DNA of 64,000 nt from Verrucolacustris sp044348085 (GTDB lineage: Bacteria > Verrucomicrobiota > Verrucomicrobiia > Methylacidiphilales > Verrucolacustridaceae), in the NCBI GenBank assembly GCA_044348085.1, contig JBIKTM010000001.1, positions 62,001-126,000 of the forward strand, given 5' to 3'. Every line of letters starts with the position of its first letter. Position 1 is the stretch's first letter. The position numbers and the translations under genes were made by a program. The notes beneath the pieces are model-generated. The model saw only the letters and a list, made by a program, of their open reading frames with translations. It had not been told where the DNA came from and searched no databases. This document shows, piece by piece, positions 9,354 through 18,534 of the stretch.

Positions 9354-10694
9354 TTAGAAGCTGTAGACAACTTCTGCACCCGCGTAATAGGCGGGCCCAC
9401 CAGAAACATTTCCACTATTATCGCCAGCGACGTTTCCATTACTCACAATGTTGCTCCCCCAGTCCATCCGATACTCAGCACGCAAAAGAAGGTTATTAAT
9501 TACATTAAAACCTGCAGTCAGCGTGTACTCCCAAAGATTCGTCCCAGTGACATGCCCCCCATTGTTCACGCTAGTCGAGGGATTTCCTTGAGTGCCAAAC
9601 TTAAGATCATTGTTACTTCCTAGGTATTCGCCACGGCTGGCCAAGCTAAACCAGTCATTAAACTGATATTTTGCATAAGCGCCAACTCCATAGACGCTGG
9701 AATTGACTGTTGTGGGCCCTGTGGTGTTACCACTCTTAACGAACCAGACAGTATTAAAAGCGAGGAGCAACTTGTCCTCCGCAAACTTGGGCGCCCAATT
9801 TCCCCAAGAGTTGTAGTACCATGTATAGGCCGAAACAGAGCCCCCATTATTGTTGTACCCCTGGCTCGAATTACCAGATCCCGTTGCAGTATTATTGTCG
9901 TAACCCGTGCTGTATTGAAAATTGTTACTCCAGTTCGCATTCCCGCCTGGTGCCGTAAAATTTAAAGCAGCCAAAAGCGCACACCCATCCCCATCATTCG
10001 GATTCGTCGTCGTATTATTGTCACTATTCGATCCGTTAACTACCCCAAGTTTTCCATCGATATACTCATCAAATTTATAGGAAGAAAGCACCCCAGTGTA
10101 GTAAAGGGGGAGTTGGTTGAAAATCAGCCCAAAGGTGGTGTTCATGTTGGCCGGCCTTTCCATTACCTCGTAGCCCAGAATCGAAACAAACTTGCCGACT
10201 TTAAAATCCCAACCATTTCCTACTGGAGCGCGAATGGAGGCGTAAGACTGCTCCAAAAAGAGTGAGTTGGAGTTCATACTTGTATTCGTAGGGCCACCGT
10301 TAACAGCGGTCTGGGTCGAGGTGCGATTAATAAAGTAGGTTGCATCTTCACCGATCATCACGTCAGCCCGGAATCCGGCCTGAGCTTTGTTCTCCGAGGT
10401 CAGAGCCTTTTCGAGGGCGATCTTAACCGCGTAGAGGTTAAAGTCACCCCGCTGTGCGGTATCGCTACCGAGACGGCCGTTGACTTGGGATTGGTTGCCC
10501 GATCCAGTAAAATTATAGGCATAACCAGCATCTACATAACCGCTTAGCTTGATGCCCTTCTGGGCGGTCTCAACGAAGTTGTTTTGAACCATCTTTTTTG
10601 TGTCTTGAGCAGAAGCTTCTGGGGCGCTGTCCGCGAAGGAAAGGGCAACCATACTGGCCAACATGATGAGAGTTAAGTAGAGGTTCTTTGTCAT
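9354..10694 (-). CDS. Outer-membrane beta-barrel porin (BBP2/OmpL-like)
   Basis: 446 residues. The start at 10694 is chosen because it has an AGGAGA ribosome binding site and gives a proper signal peptide (MTKNLYLTLIMLASMVALSFA). A longer upstream reading frame reads through the promoter. The mature protein begins with LSGYVDAGYAYNF and continues with alternating amphipathic strands, asparagine/glycine-rich loops and a terminal phenylalanine (VVYSF), typical of porins. Features such as GDFNLYAVKI and LEQSYASIRAPVGNGWDFKVGKF match the putative beta-barrel porin-2 family common in Verrucomicrobia and Planctomycetes. The substrate is unknown. A strong promoter suggests an abundant protein. Confidence 0.85.
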   Translation of the reverse strand: MTKNLYLTLIMLASMVALSFADSAPEASAQDTKKMVQNNFVETAQKGIKLSGYVDAGYAYNFTGSGNQSQVNGRLGSDTAQRGDFNLYAVKIALEKALTSENKAQAGFRADVMIGEDATYFINRTSTQTAVNGGPTNTSMNSNSLFLEQSYASIRAPVGNGWDFKVGKFVSILGYEVMERPANMNTTFGLIFNQLPLYYTGVLSSYKFDEYIDGKLGVVNGSNSDNNTTTNPNDGDGCALLAALNFTAPGGNANWSNNFQYSTGYDNNTATGSGNSSQGYNNNGGSVSAYTWYYNSWGNWAPKFAEDKLLLAFNTVWFVKSGNTTGPTTVNSSVYGVGAYAKYQFNDWFSLASRGEYLGSNNDLKFGTQGNPSTSVNNGGHVTGTNLWEYTLTAGFNVINNLLLRAEYRMDWGSNIVSNGNVAGDNSGNVSGGPAYYAGAEVVYSF

Positions 10695-10771
10695 TTTACT
10701 GTCTCCTAGTTTAGCTACTGGGTGATTTGTTTTTAGCGCAATGACTGGCAGCCAATGCACGTATATGTATT

Positions 10772-10800
10772 GAATTATTTCATAATTCAAATCAGGTCAA
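10772..10800 (-). promoter_or_regulatory. Sigma70-type promoter of the porin gene with overlapping palindrome
   Basis: On the minus strand a TTGACC -35 (10795-10800) is 17 bases from a TAATTC -10 (10772-10777), about 80 bases before the porin start codon. A perfect palindrome, GAATTAT-3 nt-ATAATTC (10772-10788), covers the -10 box and part of the spacer. It could be an operator, though AT-rich chance symmetry is possible. Confidence 0.6.
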
Positions 10801-10880
10801 GAAATAGACCCACACAAAAGAATAACTTTCGGAATCTTTCGAAAGCTAGACGAGGCATGCTGACTAAAAGAGGAACTGCA

Positions 10881-11963
10881 TTACCCAATTTTCTTCAACC
10901 CCTCCGCCAGTCGACCCCACAACTCTTCCATCCCCTTCTCCGTCTCATCCCCCATGTGGGAAACTCGGAAGTTGAGACCTTTCATTTTTCCGTAACCTCC
11001 GTCGAAAATTGCCCCGTGCGTTTCCTTGAGCCACGCAATCCACTTCGCCACATCCACCCCACGCGTGTTTTTGCCGCAGGTCAGGCTGAGCGACTCATAA
11101 CCCTTTTCTGGAAATATCTCGAAGCCATTTGCCGCCAACCACGCCCGCCCCCGCTCCGCATTCTTCCGATGGCGCTCATGCCTTTGGGCGATCCCCTCCT
11201 TTGAAATCTCCGCCAACTTCACCTCCAATGCATAGAGATGGGAGATGGACGGCGTACAGGGGGTCATATTGCTTTCTGCCTGTTTTCGGAATTCAAGAAA
11301 GTCGTAGTAGTAGCCCCGATCCTTCACCTTCTCCGACCGGGCGTACGCCCGCTCGCTTACGGAAAAGAGGGATGCCCCAGGAGGCAAGGCCAACGCTTTC
11401 TGCGTTCCGCACAGCATCACGTCCAACCCCAACTCATCAAAAGGAATCGGCATCACGCTAAACGAAGAAACGGTATCCGTAATGAGCATTACATCGGGAA
11501 ATTTGGTTCGGACCAGCTTCGCAATCTCAGCGAGCGGACTCAAAACTCCCGTGGAAGTCTCGTGATGAATTAAAGTCAGCGCATCATACCCACCCTTCGA
11601 AAGCTCTTTCTCAATCATCTCGGGCTTGATCGCCATGCCCCACTCCACTTGGACCTTACCCGCATCTTTTCCGCATTTCTGCGCCACATCGAACCATTTA
11701 TCGGAAAAAGCCCCGTTCATACAAACCAACACCTTCTTTTGGACAAGATTCCTCAAAGCCGCTTCCATCACAGACCATGCTGAACCTGTCCCCAAAAAAA
11801 CCGGTTGCTGAGTCTGAAAGAGTTGACGCAGAGAAGGTTGCACTCTTGCGTAGAGATCTTGGAATCCTTTCCCTCGATGACCAATCATTGGGGTGGCAAA
11901 CGCCTTAAGAACAGGGGCAGATATTTCGACGGGTCCAGGGATATATAATTTGATGTGAGACAT
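10881..11963 (-). CDS. Class V aminotransferase (alanine-glyoxylate / serine aminotransferase type)
   Basis: 360 residues. The start at 11963 (MSHIKLYIPGP) matches the usual N-terminus of this fold; a longer frame upstream only mirrors the divergent gene. The PLP lysine is Lys189 in CGTQKALALPPG, and the SFSV/TDTVSS segment ahead of it supplies the cofactor-contacting Asp (ITDTVSS). The family includes alanine-glyoxylate, serine-pyruvate and SerC-like phosphoserine aminotransferases. Substrate cannot be fixed from sequence, but the fold is certain. A divergent gene begins 22 bases away, so the two must share a very compact control region. Confidence 0.88.
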   Translation of the reverse strand: MSHIKLYIPGPVEISAPVLKAFATPMIGHRGKGFQDLYARVQPSLRQLFQTQQPVFLGTGSAWSVMEAALRNLVQKKVLVCMNGAFSDKWFDVAQKCGKDAGKVQVEWGMAIKPEMIEKELSKGGYDALTLIHHETSTGVLSPLAEIAKLVRTKFPDVMLITDTVSSFSVMPIPFDELGLDVMLCGTQKALALPPGASLFSVSERAYARSEKVKDRGYYYDFLEFRKQAESNMTPCTPSISHLYALEVKLAEISKEGIAQRHERHRKNAERGRAWLAANGFEIFPEKGYESLSLTCGKNTRGVDVAKWIAWLKETHGAIFDGGYGKMKGLNFRVSHMGDETEKGMEELWGRLAEGLKKIG

Positions 11964-11985
11964 AAATAGGGTAGATAGGGAAACT

Positions 11986-13023
11986 ATGCATTTGCGCAAA
12001 CACAACCTTCTCCTTCTTGGGTACAGCCTCTTGGCGAGTCCCCTCCTTGCCCAAGTCAACTCCCGCGACCCAAAGCTTAGCCCCGACTTCCAAACCACTT
12101 TAGACGAAGAGGTGAATAACGAGCGCGTCGCAAAAGCGGTCCCTGCGAACGAACCAACCCCTACCCCATCAACCCCCGCAGTTTCCGCCCCTGTGACGAC
12201 GAATGTTGAGAACTCGAAACTTTCCGTAGACCAGATCATCCAAAATGCCATCCGCAGGGATGAAGAACTTCGAGAACTCCGCGAAGAATTCACCTACCAA
12301 CTTAAGCTCGTGACCCAACGTCTCGATGATGACAACAAGGTCATCCCCGATAAAACCAAGACCGTCACCGCGAAAATTAAACCGGGCAAAGACATCACCT
12401 TTAGTGCCGACTTTAACGACGACTCGAAAGACAATGACAGTTCATCCCAAAAAACAACCTATGCAGGTGCAACCGGTGGACGCGGACTTCAATCAAAACA
12501 AAAGAAGTCGGACGACGATGACGACGACTCCAACAAAGATGTGGAAGACGCAAAAAAAGTGAACGCCATGCTCGACATGGGGAAAATCGCCCCCCGATTT
12601 AAATATGTCCGCATGCCGGATCAGACGCTCAGGGATCGCCCCTGCTTCGTGATCAAGTTCTCACCCAAACCCGACCAACCTTTTAATTCTCGCGAAGAGA
12701 AGGTCATCAACAAGGTCGGCGGGACGATCTGGATCGATCAAAACGATTTCAGCATCATTCAAACAAAAGGAAAATTAACCGAGGAGGTCGATGTGGCTTG
12801 GTTCTTAGCGACAATGAAGGGCATGGATTTCAGTTATGAAACATCTGAATTATCTTCCATCAATATTCCTGTTCCATCGGGCTTCTTTATGAGCTTCGAC
12901 TTAAACATCATGGGCTACCGAATGGCACAAAAACAGGTTAGTCAGATGACGGACTATCAACCGGTCTCCCCTAGCTCAGTAACACCTCCAGCCCCCACTA
13001 CTCCGCCCAGCGGAAACCCTTAA
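11986..13023 (+). CDS. Secreted protein with acidic linker, possibly LolA-like outer-membrane lipoprotein-sorting fold
   Basis: 345 residues with a signal peptide (LLLLGYSLLASPLLAQ). A proline-rich segment follows (about 54-70), then a charged linker including a run of six aspartates (about 174-182). The C-terminal half (about 195-325) contains GTIWIDQNDFSIIQTKGKL and VPSGFFMSFDLNIMGYRMA, a strand pattern resembling LolA-like outer-membrane lipoprotein sorting proteins. That link is my inference and not secure. It is divergent from the aminotransferase gene and convergent with the sulfurtransferase gene, whose stop codon is 1 base away. No catalytic motif is visible. Confidence 0.7.
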   Translation: MHLRKHNLLLLGYSLLASPLLAQVNSRDPKLSPDFQTTLDEEVNNERVAKAVPANEPTPTPSTPAVSAPVTTNVENSKLSVDQIIQNAIRRDEELRELREEFTYQLKLVTQRLDDDNKVIPDKTKTVTAKIKPGKDITFSADFNDDSKDNDSSSQKTTYAGATGGRGLQSKQKKSDDDDDDSNKDVEDAKKVNAMLDMGKIAPRFKYVRMPDQTLRDRPCFVIKFSPKPDQPFNSREEKVINKVGGTIWIDQNDFSIIQTKGKLTEEVDVAWFLATMKGMDFSYETSELSSINIPVPSGFFMSFDLNIMGYRMAQKQVSQMTDYQPVSPSSVTPPAPTTPPSGNP

Positions 13024-13024
13024 T

Positions 13025-13885
13025 CTAGTTCGATCGCTCGATTGGGGCACGTACTCGGTTTCCCCACTCTGTCCAAGATCCGTCGTAGTTACGCACTTTT
13101 TTCCTGCCCAATAGATAACTCAGGACAAACCAGGTGTGGCTCGACCGCTCCCCGATCCGACAGTAGGCAATCACCTCCGTTTCAGGCGACAAAGAGCAAC
13201 CCTCAACATAGATTTTTTCCAACTCCTCCGCTGACTTGAAGGTTCCATCCTCCTTCACCGCCGTTTTCCAAGGAACACTCTTCGCGCCAGGGATGTGGCC
13301 ACCCCGGAGAACTCCCTCCTGCGGATATTCGGGCATATGGGTCACATCACCCTTGAACTCACCGGGGGAACGAACATCGATCAGTGGCAGTTTTTTCTGA
13401 CTAAAAGCCAAAGCATCCTCGTAAAAAGCCCGAATCTCCGAATCCAACCTACGCGGGGGCACCGGATAGTTTGCCGCAGGAACTTTTACTTTCTCGCGGG
13501 TTAAGCTTCTTTTCTCCCCTACCCACTTATCCCGACCCCCATTCAAAATTCTCACCTTCGTATGACCAAAAAGGCGAAAAGCCCAAAGAGCATAACATGA
13601 CCACCAGTTCGACTTATCACCGTAAAAGATCACTGTGGTATCGGGAGTGATGCCATTCCGTCCACAAAGCTCTGCAAAGGCCTGTGGGCTGATGTAGTCC
13701 CGCACCAAGGCATCCTGCAGATCCCGCCGCCAATCGATATGAACCGCTCCAGGAATGTGACCGGTATCGTAAAGGAGCACATCCTCATTACTCTCCACCA
13801 CTCGGATTCCTGGGTCATTCAGATGTTGGGCCAGCCAGTCGGTTTCGACCAAAGCTTCAGGATGAATGTACTCTTTTTTGCTCAT
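13025..13885 (-). CDS. Thiosulfate/3-mercaptopyruvate sulfurtransferase (two-domain rhodanese)
   Basis: 286 residues with two rhodanese domains. The first carries DTGHIPGAVHIDW and the second LIDVRSPGEFKG with GHIPGAKSVPW, followed by the active-site Cys in AYCRIGERSS. The CRIGERS loop is that of thiosulfate-type rather than mercaptopyruvate-type enzymes, though substrates cannot be assigned firmly. It transfers sulfane sulfur to cyanide or other thiol acceptors. The ATG at 13885 has a GAAGGA ribosome binding site. The gene follows metG by 71 bases on the same strand. Confidence 0.92.
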   Translation of the reverse strand: MSKKEYIHPEALVETDWLAQHLNDPGIRVVESNEDVLLYDTGHIPGAVHIDWRRDLQDALVRDYISPQAFAELCGRNGITPDTTVIFYGDKSNWWSCYALWAFRLFGHTKVRILNGGRDKWVGEKRSLTREKVKVPAANYPVPPRRLDSEIRAFYEDALAFSQKKLPLIDVRSPGEFKGDVTHMPEYPQEGVLRGGHIPGAKSVPWKTAVKEDGTFKSAEELEKIYVEGCSLSPETEVIAYCRIGERSSHTWFVLSYLLGRKKVRNYDGSWTEWGNRVRAPIERSN

Positions 13886-13956
13886 AAGTTTATTTCCTTC
13901 GAATCTCCAAGATGCCTCACCGCAAGACCGCGTGCAACCGCCTCCCGTGTCATCCC

Positions 13957-15501
13957 CTATCCTTTTGTTTTTTCCTCCTCCAAAAGCGGGAAAAGCGGCT
14001 CGATTTTACCTAATTCCCGACCCGTCAGACCGCTCGGCCACTGAGGCCAATCTTTTGCCCTCGCCTCGACAGACCCTTTGAGACCAAGTTGCCTCAACCC
14101 TGCCTGTGCCGTGGCAGGAATCACACACTCCACCTCCTGCAAGACTAGCTCCAAAACCGCCATCGCATCGGCCAAAGTGGCTCGCAACTCACCATCCAAT
14201 GCAGGATCTTTAGCCAATTTCCACGGCGCTCTGCTCTCAATCATCTGATTGCCTGCATGCACTGCCTTCCACAGTTCCCCCAATGCCAAATGAATCTGAT
14301 TCGCCTTCATCAAATCATCCCACTTTCTCAGGGCACCCAACACCGTCGCCCGAAAAGCCAGGGAAACCGCATCCGGAGTCGGCGCATCAGGGATCTTTCC
14401 ATCACAGTAACGTCCGATCATCGATCCTGCCCTCTGAAGCAGATTCCCCAACTCATGGGCTAACTCCCCTTTGCGTCGCGCCGCCAAGGAGGCCTCATCA
14501 AAATCCGCATCGTGCCCCAAAGCCATCTCGCGCAAAACATAGTACCGAAACGAATCAGCCCCGTACTTTTCGGCAAGAAGTTGAGGATCCACCACATTGC
14601 CTGTTGATTTGCTAAGTTTCTCGCTCTTCCTCGTCCAGAATCCGTGCACCAAAAGTTTCTGAAACATCGGCAATGCCAGAGCACGTAACATGCAGGGCCA
14701 ATAAATCCCGTGAGCCGGCACCATGATGTCCTTGCCGATTACGTGAACCGCCGGCACCCAGTCAGCCAACTTCCCCTCACCATTCCCAGCACCTGTCACG
14801 TAGTTCAGCAAGGCATCAAACCAGACATACGTCACCTGACTCTCATCAAACGGAAGCGGGATCCCCCAAGCCAATCTCGTTTTCGGACGCGAAATACAGA
14901 GGTCAGGCAAAGGCTTTTCCAGGGCACCCAGAATTTCCTTCGCACGAAACTCCGGAAAAATGATCTCAGGATTCTTTTGATACAGCTCCTTCAACCAATC
15001 CTGATGTTTGGAAAGTTTGAAGAAGTAGTTCTCCTCCGTTAGTTCCACGACTTCCCCAAAGATTTCAGGCCAACTTCCGTCGGCCTGCCTCTCTTTCTCG
15101 GTCAGAAATTGCTCAGCCCGGACGCTGTAAAATCCATGAAACGTACCTTTAACAATATCCCCCTTGGCATAGAGAAGTGCCAAAACCTCTTGGACCAACT
15201 TTTTGTGTCTAGATTCCGTTGTCCGCAAATAATCATCTGGCTCAACTCGTAGACCCTTCCATAAATCTAGAAAATGAACACTAATGCCATCAACAAACTC
15301 CTGAGGACTCTTGCCAGCTTTTGCGGCGCTCTGCTGAACTTTCTGCCCGTGCTCATCCAAACCGCTTAAAAAGCGAACCTTACGGCCCTGCCTTCTTGCA
15401 TAACGAGCCAAGGTATCCGTCAGGACCTTCTCATAAGCATGCCCCAGATGCGGTTGGGCATTGGCATAATCAATCGCCGTTGTGAGGTAGAGGGAATCCA
15501 T
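13957..15501 (-). CDS. metG: Methionine-tRNA ligase (zinc-free form)
   Basis: 514 residues. The HIGH-type motif PHLGHAYEK near the N-terminus, the KLSKSTGN motif (KMSKS loop) and a helical anticodon-binding domain identify class I methionyl-tRNA synthetase. The connective region that carries zinc cysteines in related enzymes lacks them here (YSVRAEQFLTEKERQ ... SWPEIFGEVVEL), so it appears zinc-free. There is no C-terminal tRNA-binding extension of the EMAP type. It follows priA by 37 bases on the same strand. Charging feeds both the initiator tRNA at 50.7 kb and elongator tRNA. Confidence 0.96.
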   Translation of the reverse strand: MDSLYLTTAIDYANAQPHLGHAYEKVLTDTLARYARRQGRKVRFLSGLDEHGQKVQQSAAKAGKSPQEFVDGISVHFLDLWKGLRVEPDDYLRTTESRHKKLVQEVLALLYAKGDIVKGTFHGFYSVRAEQFLTEKERQADGSWPEIFGEVVELTEENYFFKLSKHQDWLKELYQKNPEIIFPEFRAKEILGALEKPLPDLCISRPKTRLAWGIPLPFDESQVTYVWFDALLNYVTGAGNGEGKLADWVPAVHVIGKDIMVPAHGIYWPCMLRALALPMFQKLLVHGFWTRKSEKLSKSTGNVVDPQLLAEKYGADSFRYYVLREMALGHDADFDEASLAARRKGELAHELGNLLQRAGSMIGRYCDGKIPDAPTPDAVSLAFRATVLGALRKWDDLMKANQIHLALGELWKAVHAGNQMIESRAPWKLAKDPALDGELRATLADAMAVLELVLQEVECVIPATAQAGLRQLGLKGSVEARAKDWPQWPSGLTGRELGKIEPLFPLLEEEKTKG

Positions 15502-15538
15502 CGTTAATGTTTATACCAGACTGAGAATTCGGATTCGA

Positions 15539-17797
15539 TCAAAGAAGATCCTGCGGATCGACATCCACAGAAACCTGCAGAGAGGAAGGCCACTTCGGAG
15601 CCAAAACTTCCCTCTTTAAATCAGCCAAAACCGCTGACACCTGCTCCACCAGAAGGAATACATGGAAACGGAATCGCCCCTCCACACGCGCAATTGGAGC
15701 AGGACTGGCGTCCGGGACCTCCACTTTATCTCCCCAGACTCCACGGAGCTTTTTTACTACATGCTCTGCCGACGCAAGGGTCTGAGCTTCGCTCGTTCCA
15801 GAAAACGAAATTAGTATCGCTCTGCGAAAAGGGGGATATCCGTGTGCCTTTCGATACTCCAACTCCTGCTCCCGAAAACCAGTGACATCATGATGCCTCG
15901 CGAACTGAATCGCTGGATGAAACGGAGTGTACGTCTGTACAAACACCTCCCCAGCCACCTCTCCCCTTCCTGCCCGACCCGCTACCTGAACCAAAAGCTG
16001 AAAAACGCGCTCCGAAGCACGAAAGTCGGGCAAATTCAGAGCCCCGTCGATTCCCACAACTCCCACGCAAGTCACTTTGGGAAAATGAAGCCCCTTCGCA
16101 ATCATCTGGGTTCCGACCAGAATATCTGTTCTTCCCTCTCGAAAGTCAGCCAAAGCAATTGCATGAGCCCCCCGGACTTTCATACTGTCTGAGTCCATCC
16201 GAGTAAGTCGGACTCCTGGAATGGCCTCAAGCACCGCCTCTTCCAACCGCTCCGTTCCCGCCCCCGTATACTGCAAGACTGGAGATCCACACTCCCGACA
16301 CTGGGTGGGCGAGGATCGATCCGCATCGCAGAAGTGGCACCGCATTTTCCCGTCCTGCCGATGATACGTCATTGGAACTGCACACCGATCACACTCCTCC
16401 ACTTTTCCACAGTGCGGACACTGAACGCTCGGGGCATACCCCCTCCGATTTAAGAGGACTAAACTCTGCTCCCCTTTCTGAAAACGTTCCCGAAGGGCTG
16501 CAATCAGATCTGCAGACAACAGAACCGGACCCTTTCGGCGAGTGGATGTCTCTTTGCGCAAATCCACAACATGCACTTTCGGTAATCGCGCCCCATCCAC
16601 TCTTTGGGTCAGTCGAACGCGACGATATTTGCCGCGATCCCCATTCCAACCGCTCTCTAAACAGGGAGTCGCACTCCCAAGAATCACCGGCGCCCCTTCC
16701 ATTCGTCCCCGAACAACTGCCAGATCTCTCGCTTGGTACCGCGGAGATTCGGCCTGTTTGTACCCCCCATCGTGCTCCTCATCTACGACAATCAGCCCCA
16801 GATCTTCCAAAGGCGCAAAAAGAGCGGAACGGGCTCCGATGACTACCCGAACCCTGCCTTCACGAATTTCATGCCAAGACTCCCGCCTTTCTGCCACCGT
16901 CTGTCCGCTATGTAAAACCGCGAGACGAATCTTTTGACCGACAAGTCGGCCTCGAAATCGGGCAACCGTCTGAGGTGTTAGGGAAATTTCAGGAACCAGA
17001 ATGATGACATTTTTTCCCTCTTCTAACGTTGTTTCCATCGCCCTCAGATAAATCTCCGTCTTTCCACTTCCCGTAACGCCCTCCAACAGAATTGGTATCC
17101 CCCCACCCTCTTTTTTTCTCTCCTCTTCCCACGCGTTCATTGCCTCGATCTGCTCTTGTGCTAATTCAGGCCTTGTTTCGGTTCCAGCCCAACCCGTCTC
17201 AGGTGCATCCTCAGCCCGCACCCACCTTTTTTCAGATCGTTCCGCCAAACCCCGATCGACAAGCGCCCTCCATACCGCGGTTCCTACCCCAGACTCCTTC
17301 ACCAAGTCGGTTTGCCATCCGCCCCCACAATGAGTCAGGTACGCCCAAGCTTTCTCCTGCGCTTTTGCACCCCGAAGGATCTGTTTGGCCATCTCCACCC
17401 GACCTTCCACAGGAGAAATCCACCACGCCATCTTACCCCCACCCTCATGGGATCGGACAGGACCAGGTAAAATTGCCCGTAAAGCCGCCCCAAGATCGCA
17501 CGCGTAATAATCAGCCATCCAGCGTGCCAATCGGCACAGTCCAGCGGGAATCAAAGGCCTCTCGCCGGTGATCTCCTCCACATCCTTAACCTGCTCCACT
17601 TCAGGGCGAGCGGGAAACTCCACCGCATACGCCATAATACTCTTCTTGCCCCAAGGAACCCGTAAACGTTGACCTAACCCAATTTTACCCCTCAAACGCT
17701 CTGGAATACTGTAGTCAAAAAGCCGATCCAAACCCAATTCGGGTGCGACTCGCACAAAAAGGGACTCTTTCATTCCTAGGCTCTGCTCTCTTTTCAT
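15539..17797 (-). CDS. priA: Primosomal protein N' (replication restart helicase)
   Basis: 752 residues: an N-terminal DNA-binding domain (VRVAPELGLDRLFDYSIP), a superfamily 2 helicase core with Walker A GVTGSGKTE and DEEH box (VVDEEHDGGYKQ), and an embedded zinc-binding region with eight cysteines (CPHC, CDRC, CHFC, CREC). Helicase motifs VGTQMIAKGLHFP and VAGRAGR follow. PriA reloads the replisome at stalled forks. Start is ATG 17797 or ATG 17773 (MKESLFVRVAP); the shorter form fits family N-termini better, but neither has a clear ribosome binding site. It heads a priA-metG-rhodanese run and is divergent from the transglycosylase gene. Confidence 0.96.
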   Translation of the reverse strand: MKREQSLGMKESLFVRVAPELGLDRLFDYSIPERLRGKIGLGQRLRVPWGKKSIMAYAVEFPARPEVEQVKDVEEITGERPLIPAGLCRLARWMADYYACDLGAALRAILPGPVRSHEGGGKMAWWISPVEGRVEMAKQILRGAKAQEKAWAYLTHCGGGWQTDLVKESGVGTAVWRALVDRGLAERSEKRWVRAEDAPETGWAGTETRPELAQEQIEAMNAWEEERKKEGGGIPILLEGVTGSGKTEIYLRAMETTLEEGKNVIILVPEISLTPQTVARFRGRLVGQKIRLAVLHSGQTVAERRESWHEIREGRVRVVIGARSALFAPLEDLGLIVVDEEHDGGYKQAESPRYQARDLAVVRGRMEGAPVILGSATPCLESGWNGDRGKYRRVRLTQRVDGARLPKVHVVDLRKETSTRRKGPVLLSADLIAALRERFQKGEQSLVLLNRRGYAPSVQCPHCGKVEECDRCAVPMTYHRQDGKMRCHFCDADRSSPTQCRECGSPVLQYTGAGTERLEEAVLEAIPGVRLTRMDSDSMKVRGAHAIALADFREGRTDILVGTQMIAKGLHFPKVTCVGVVGIDGALNLPDFRASERVFQLLVQVAGRAGRGEVAGEVFVQTYTPFHPAIQFARHHDVTGFREQELEYRKAHGYPPFRRAILISFSGTSEAQTLASAEHVVKKLRGVWGDKVEVPDASPAPIARVEGRFRFHVFLLVEQVSAVLADLKREVLAPKWPSSLQVSVDVDPQDLL

Positions 17798-17855
17798 CGC
17801 TCAGGCAAGTTTTGCCCGCCTTCCCTTTTAAATCAAATTGGATACCATCACCCCG

Positions 17856-18482
17856 ATGCTTTTCGCACGTCCGCGGATTCTTGCTGCCCTCATCGTGATT
17901 TTTGCCCCACTTACACTCATCACCTTCTCTTGGCTTGGAGAGATTCGTCGATCGCAAGAACTCGAACCTCTTATCGTCCAAGCGGCCAATCGCCATGGTC
18001 TCCACGTCTCCTTGGTTCGTGCCGTAGTGTGGAGAGAGAGCGATTTCAACCCTAAGGCCGTAGGCACCTCGGGCGAGCGCGGACTCATGCAGGTGACCCC
18101 CGGAGCTGCTCAGGATTGGGCTCAAGCAACTCGGCAGCGATCCTTTCAAAATACCGATCTTTTTGATCCGCAAACCAACCTCGCAGCAGGCACCTGGTAC
18201 CTGTCTCGGGCCATCAAGCGCTGGTCGAATGCGGACAGGCCTGAGGTCTTTGCTTTAGCCGAATACAACGCCGGAATCACCCATGCCCGCCGCTGGGCTA
18301 AACAAAATGAAACTCTAAACGCTAAGGACTTCATCAATTCAATTGATTTTCCAACCACCCGATCCTACGTGCGATCCATTTTAAAAAGAGCCGAACTGTA
18401 CGCGTCAGGAAAGAATCCAAGCCCGCTCGAACTAGTAAACCGTCGCCTCGCCTTACAAAAGGAGCGTTGGATCAAGAAATAG
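17856..18482 (+). CDS. Membrane-anchored lytic transglycosylase (SLT family)
   Basis: 208 residues with an N-terminal membrane helix (about 6-30) and a soluble lytic transglycosylase domain. The catalytic glutamate is Glu61 in VVWRESDFNP, followed by GERGLMQVTPGAA and AEYNAG, both characteristic of the Slt70/MltC-type fold. The enzyme cleaves peptidoglycan glycan strands to anhydromuropeptides in the periplasm. I use the ATG at 17856; the frame also allows a TTG at 17838. The gene is divergent from priA. Confidence 0.9.
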   Translation: MLFARPRILAALIVIFAPLTLITFSWLGEIRRSQELEPLIVQAANRHGLHVSLVRAVVWRESDFNPKAVGTSGERGLMQVTPGAAQDWAQATRQRSFQNTDLFDPQTNLAAGTWYLSRAIKRWSNADRPEVFALAEYNAGITHARRWAKQNETLNAKDFINSIDFPTTRSYVRSILKRAELYASGKNPSPLELVNRRLALQKERWIKK

Positions 18483-18534
18483 CCTTGTTTCCAAAGCTGT
18501 ACGAGGGAGTTCAGATTCGCAGGAGGATATAGAA

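Noticed and set aside
11964..12293. N-terminal extension of the class V aminotransferase frame
   Set aside because: The 110 extra residues are Ser/Arg-rich, antisense to the secreted protein gene, and unlike any aminotransferase; the start at 11963 fits the family.
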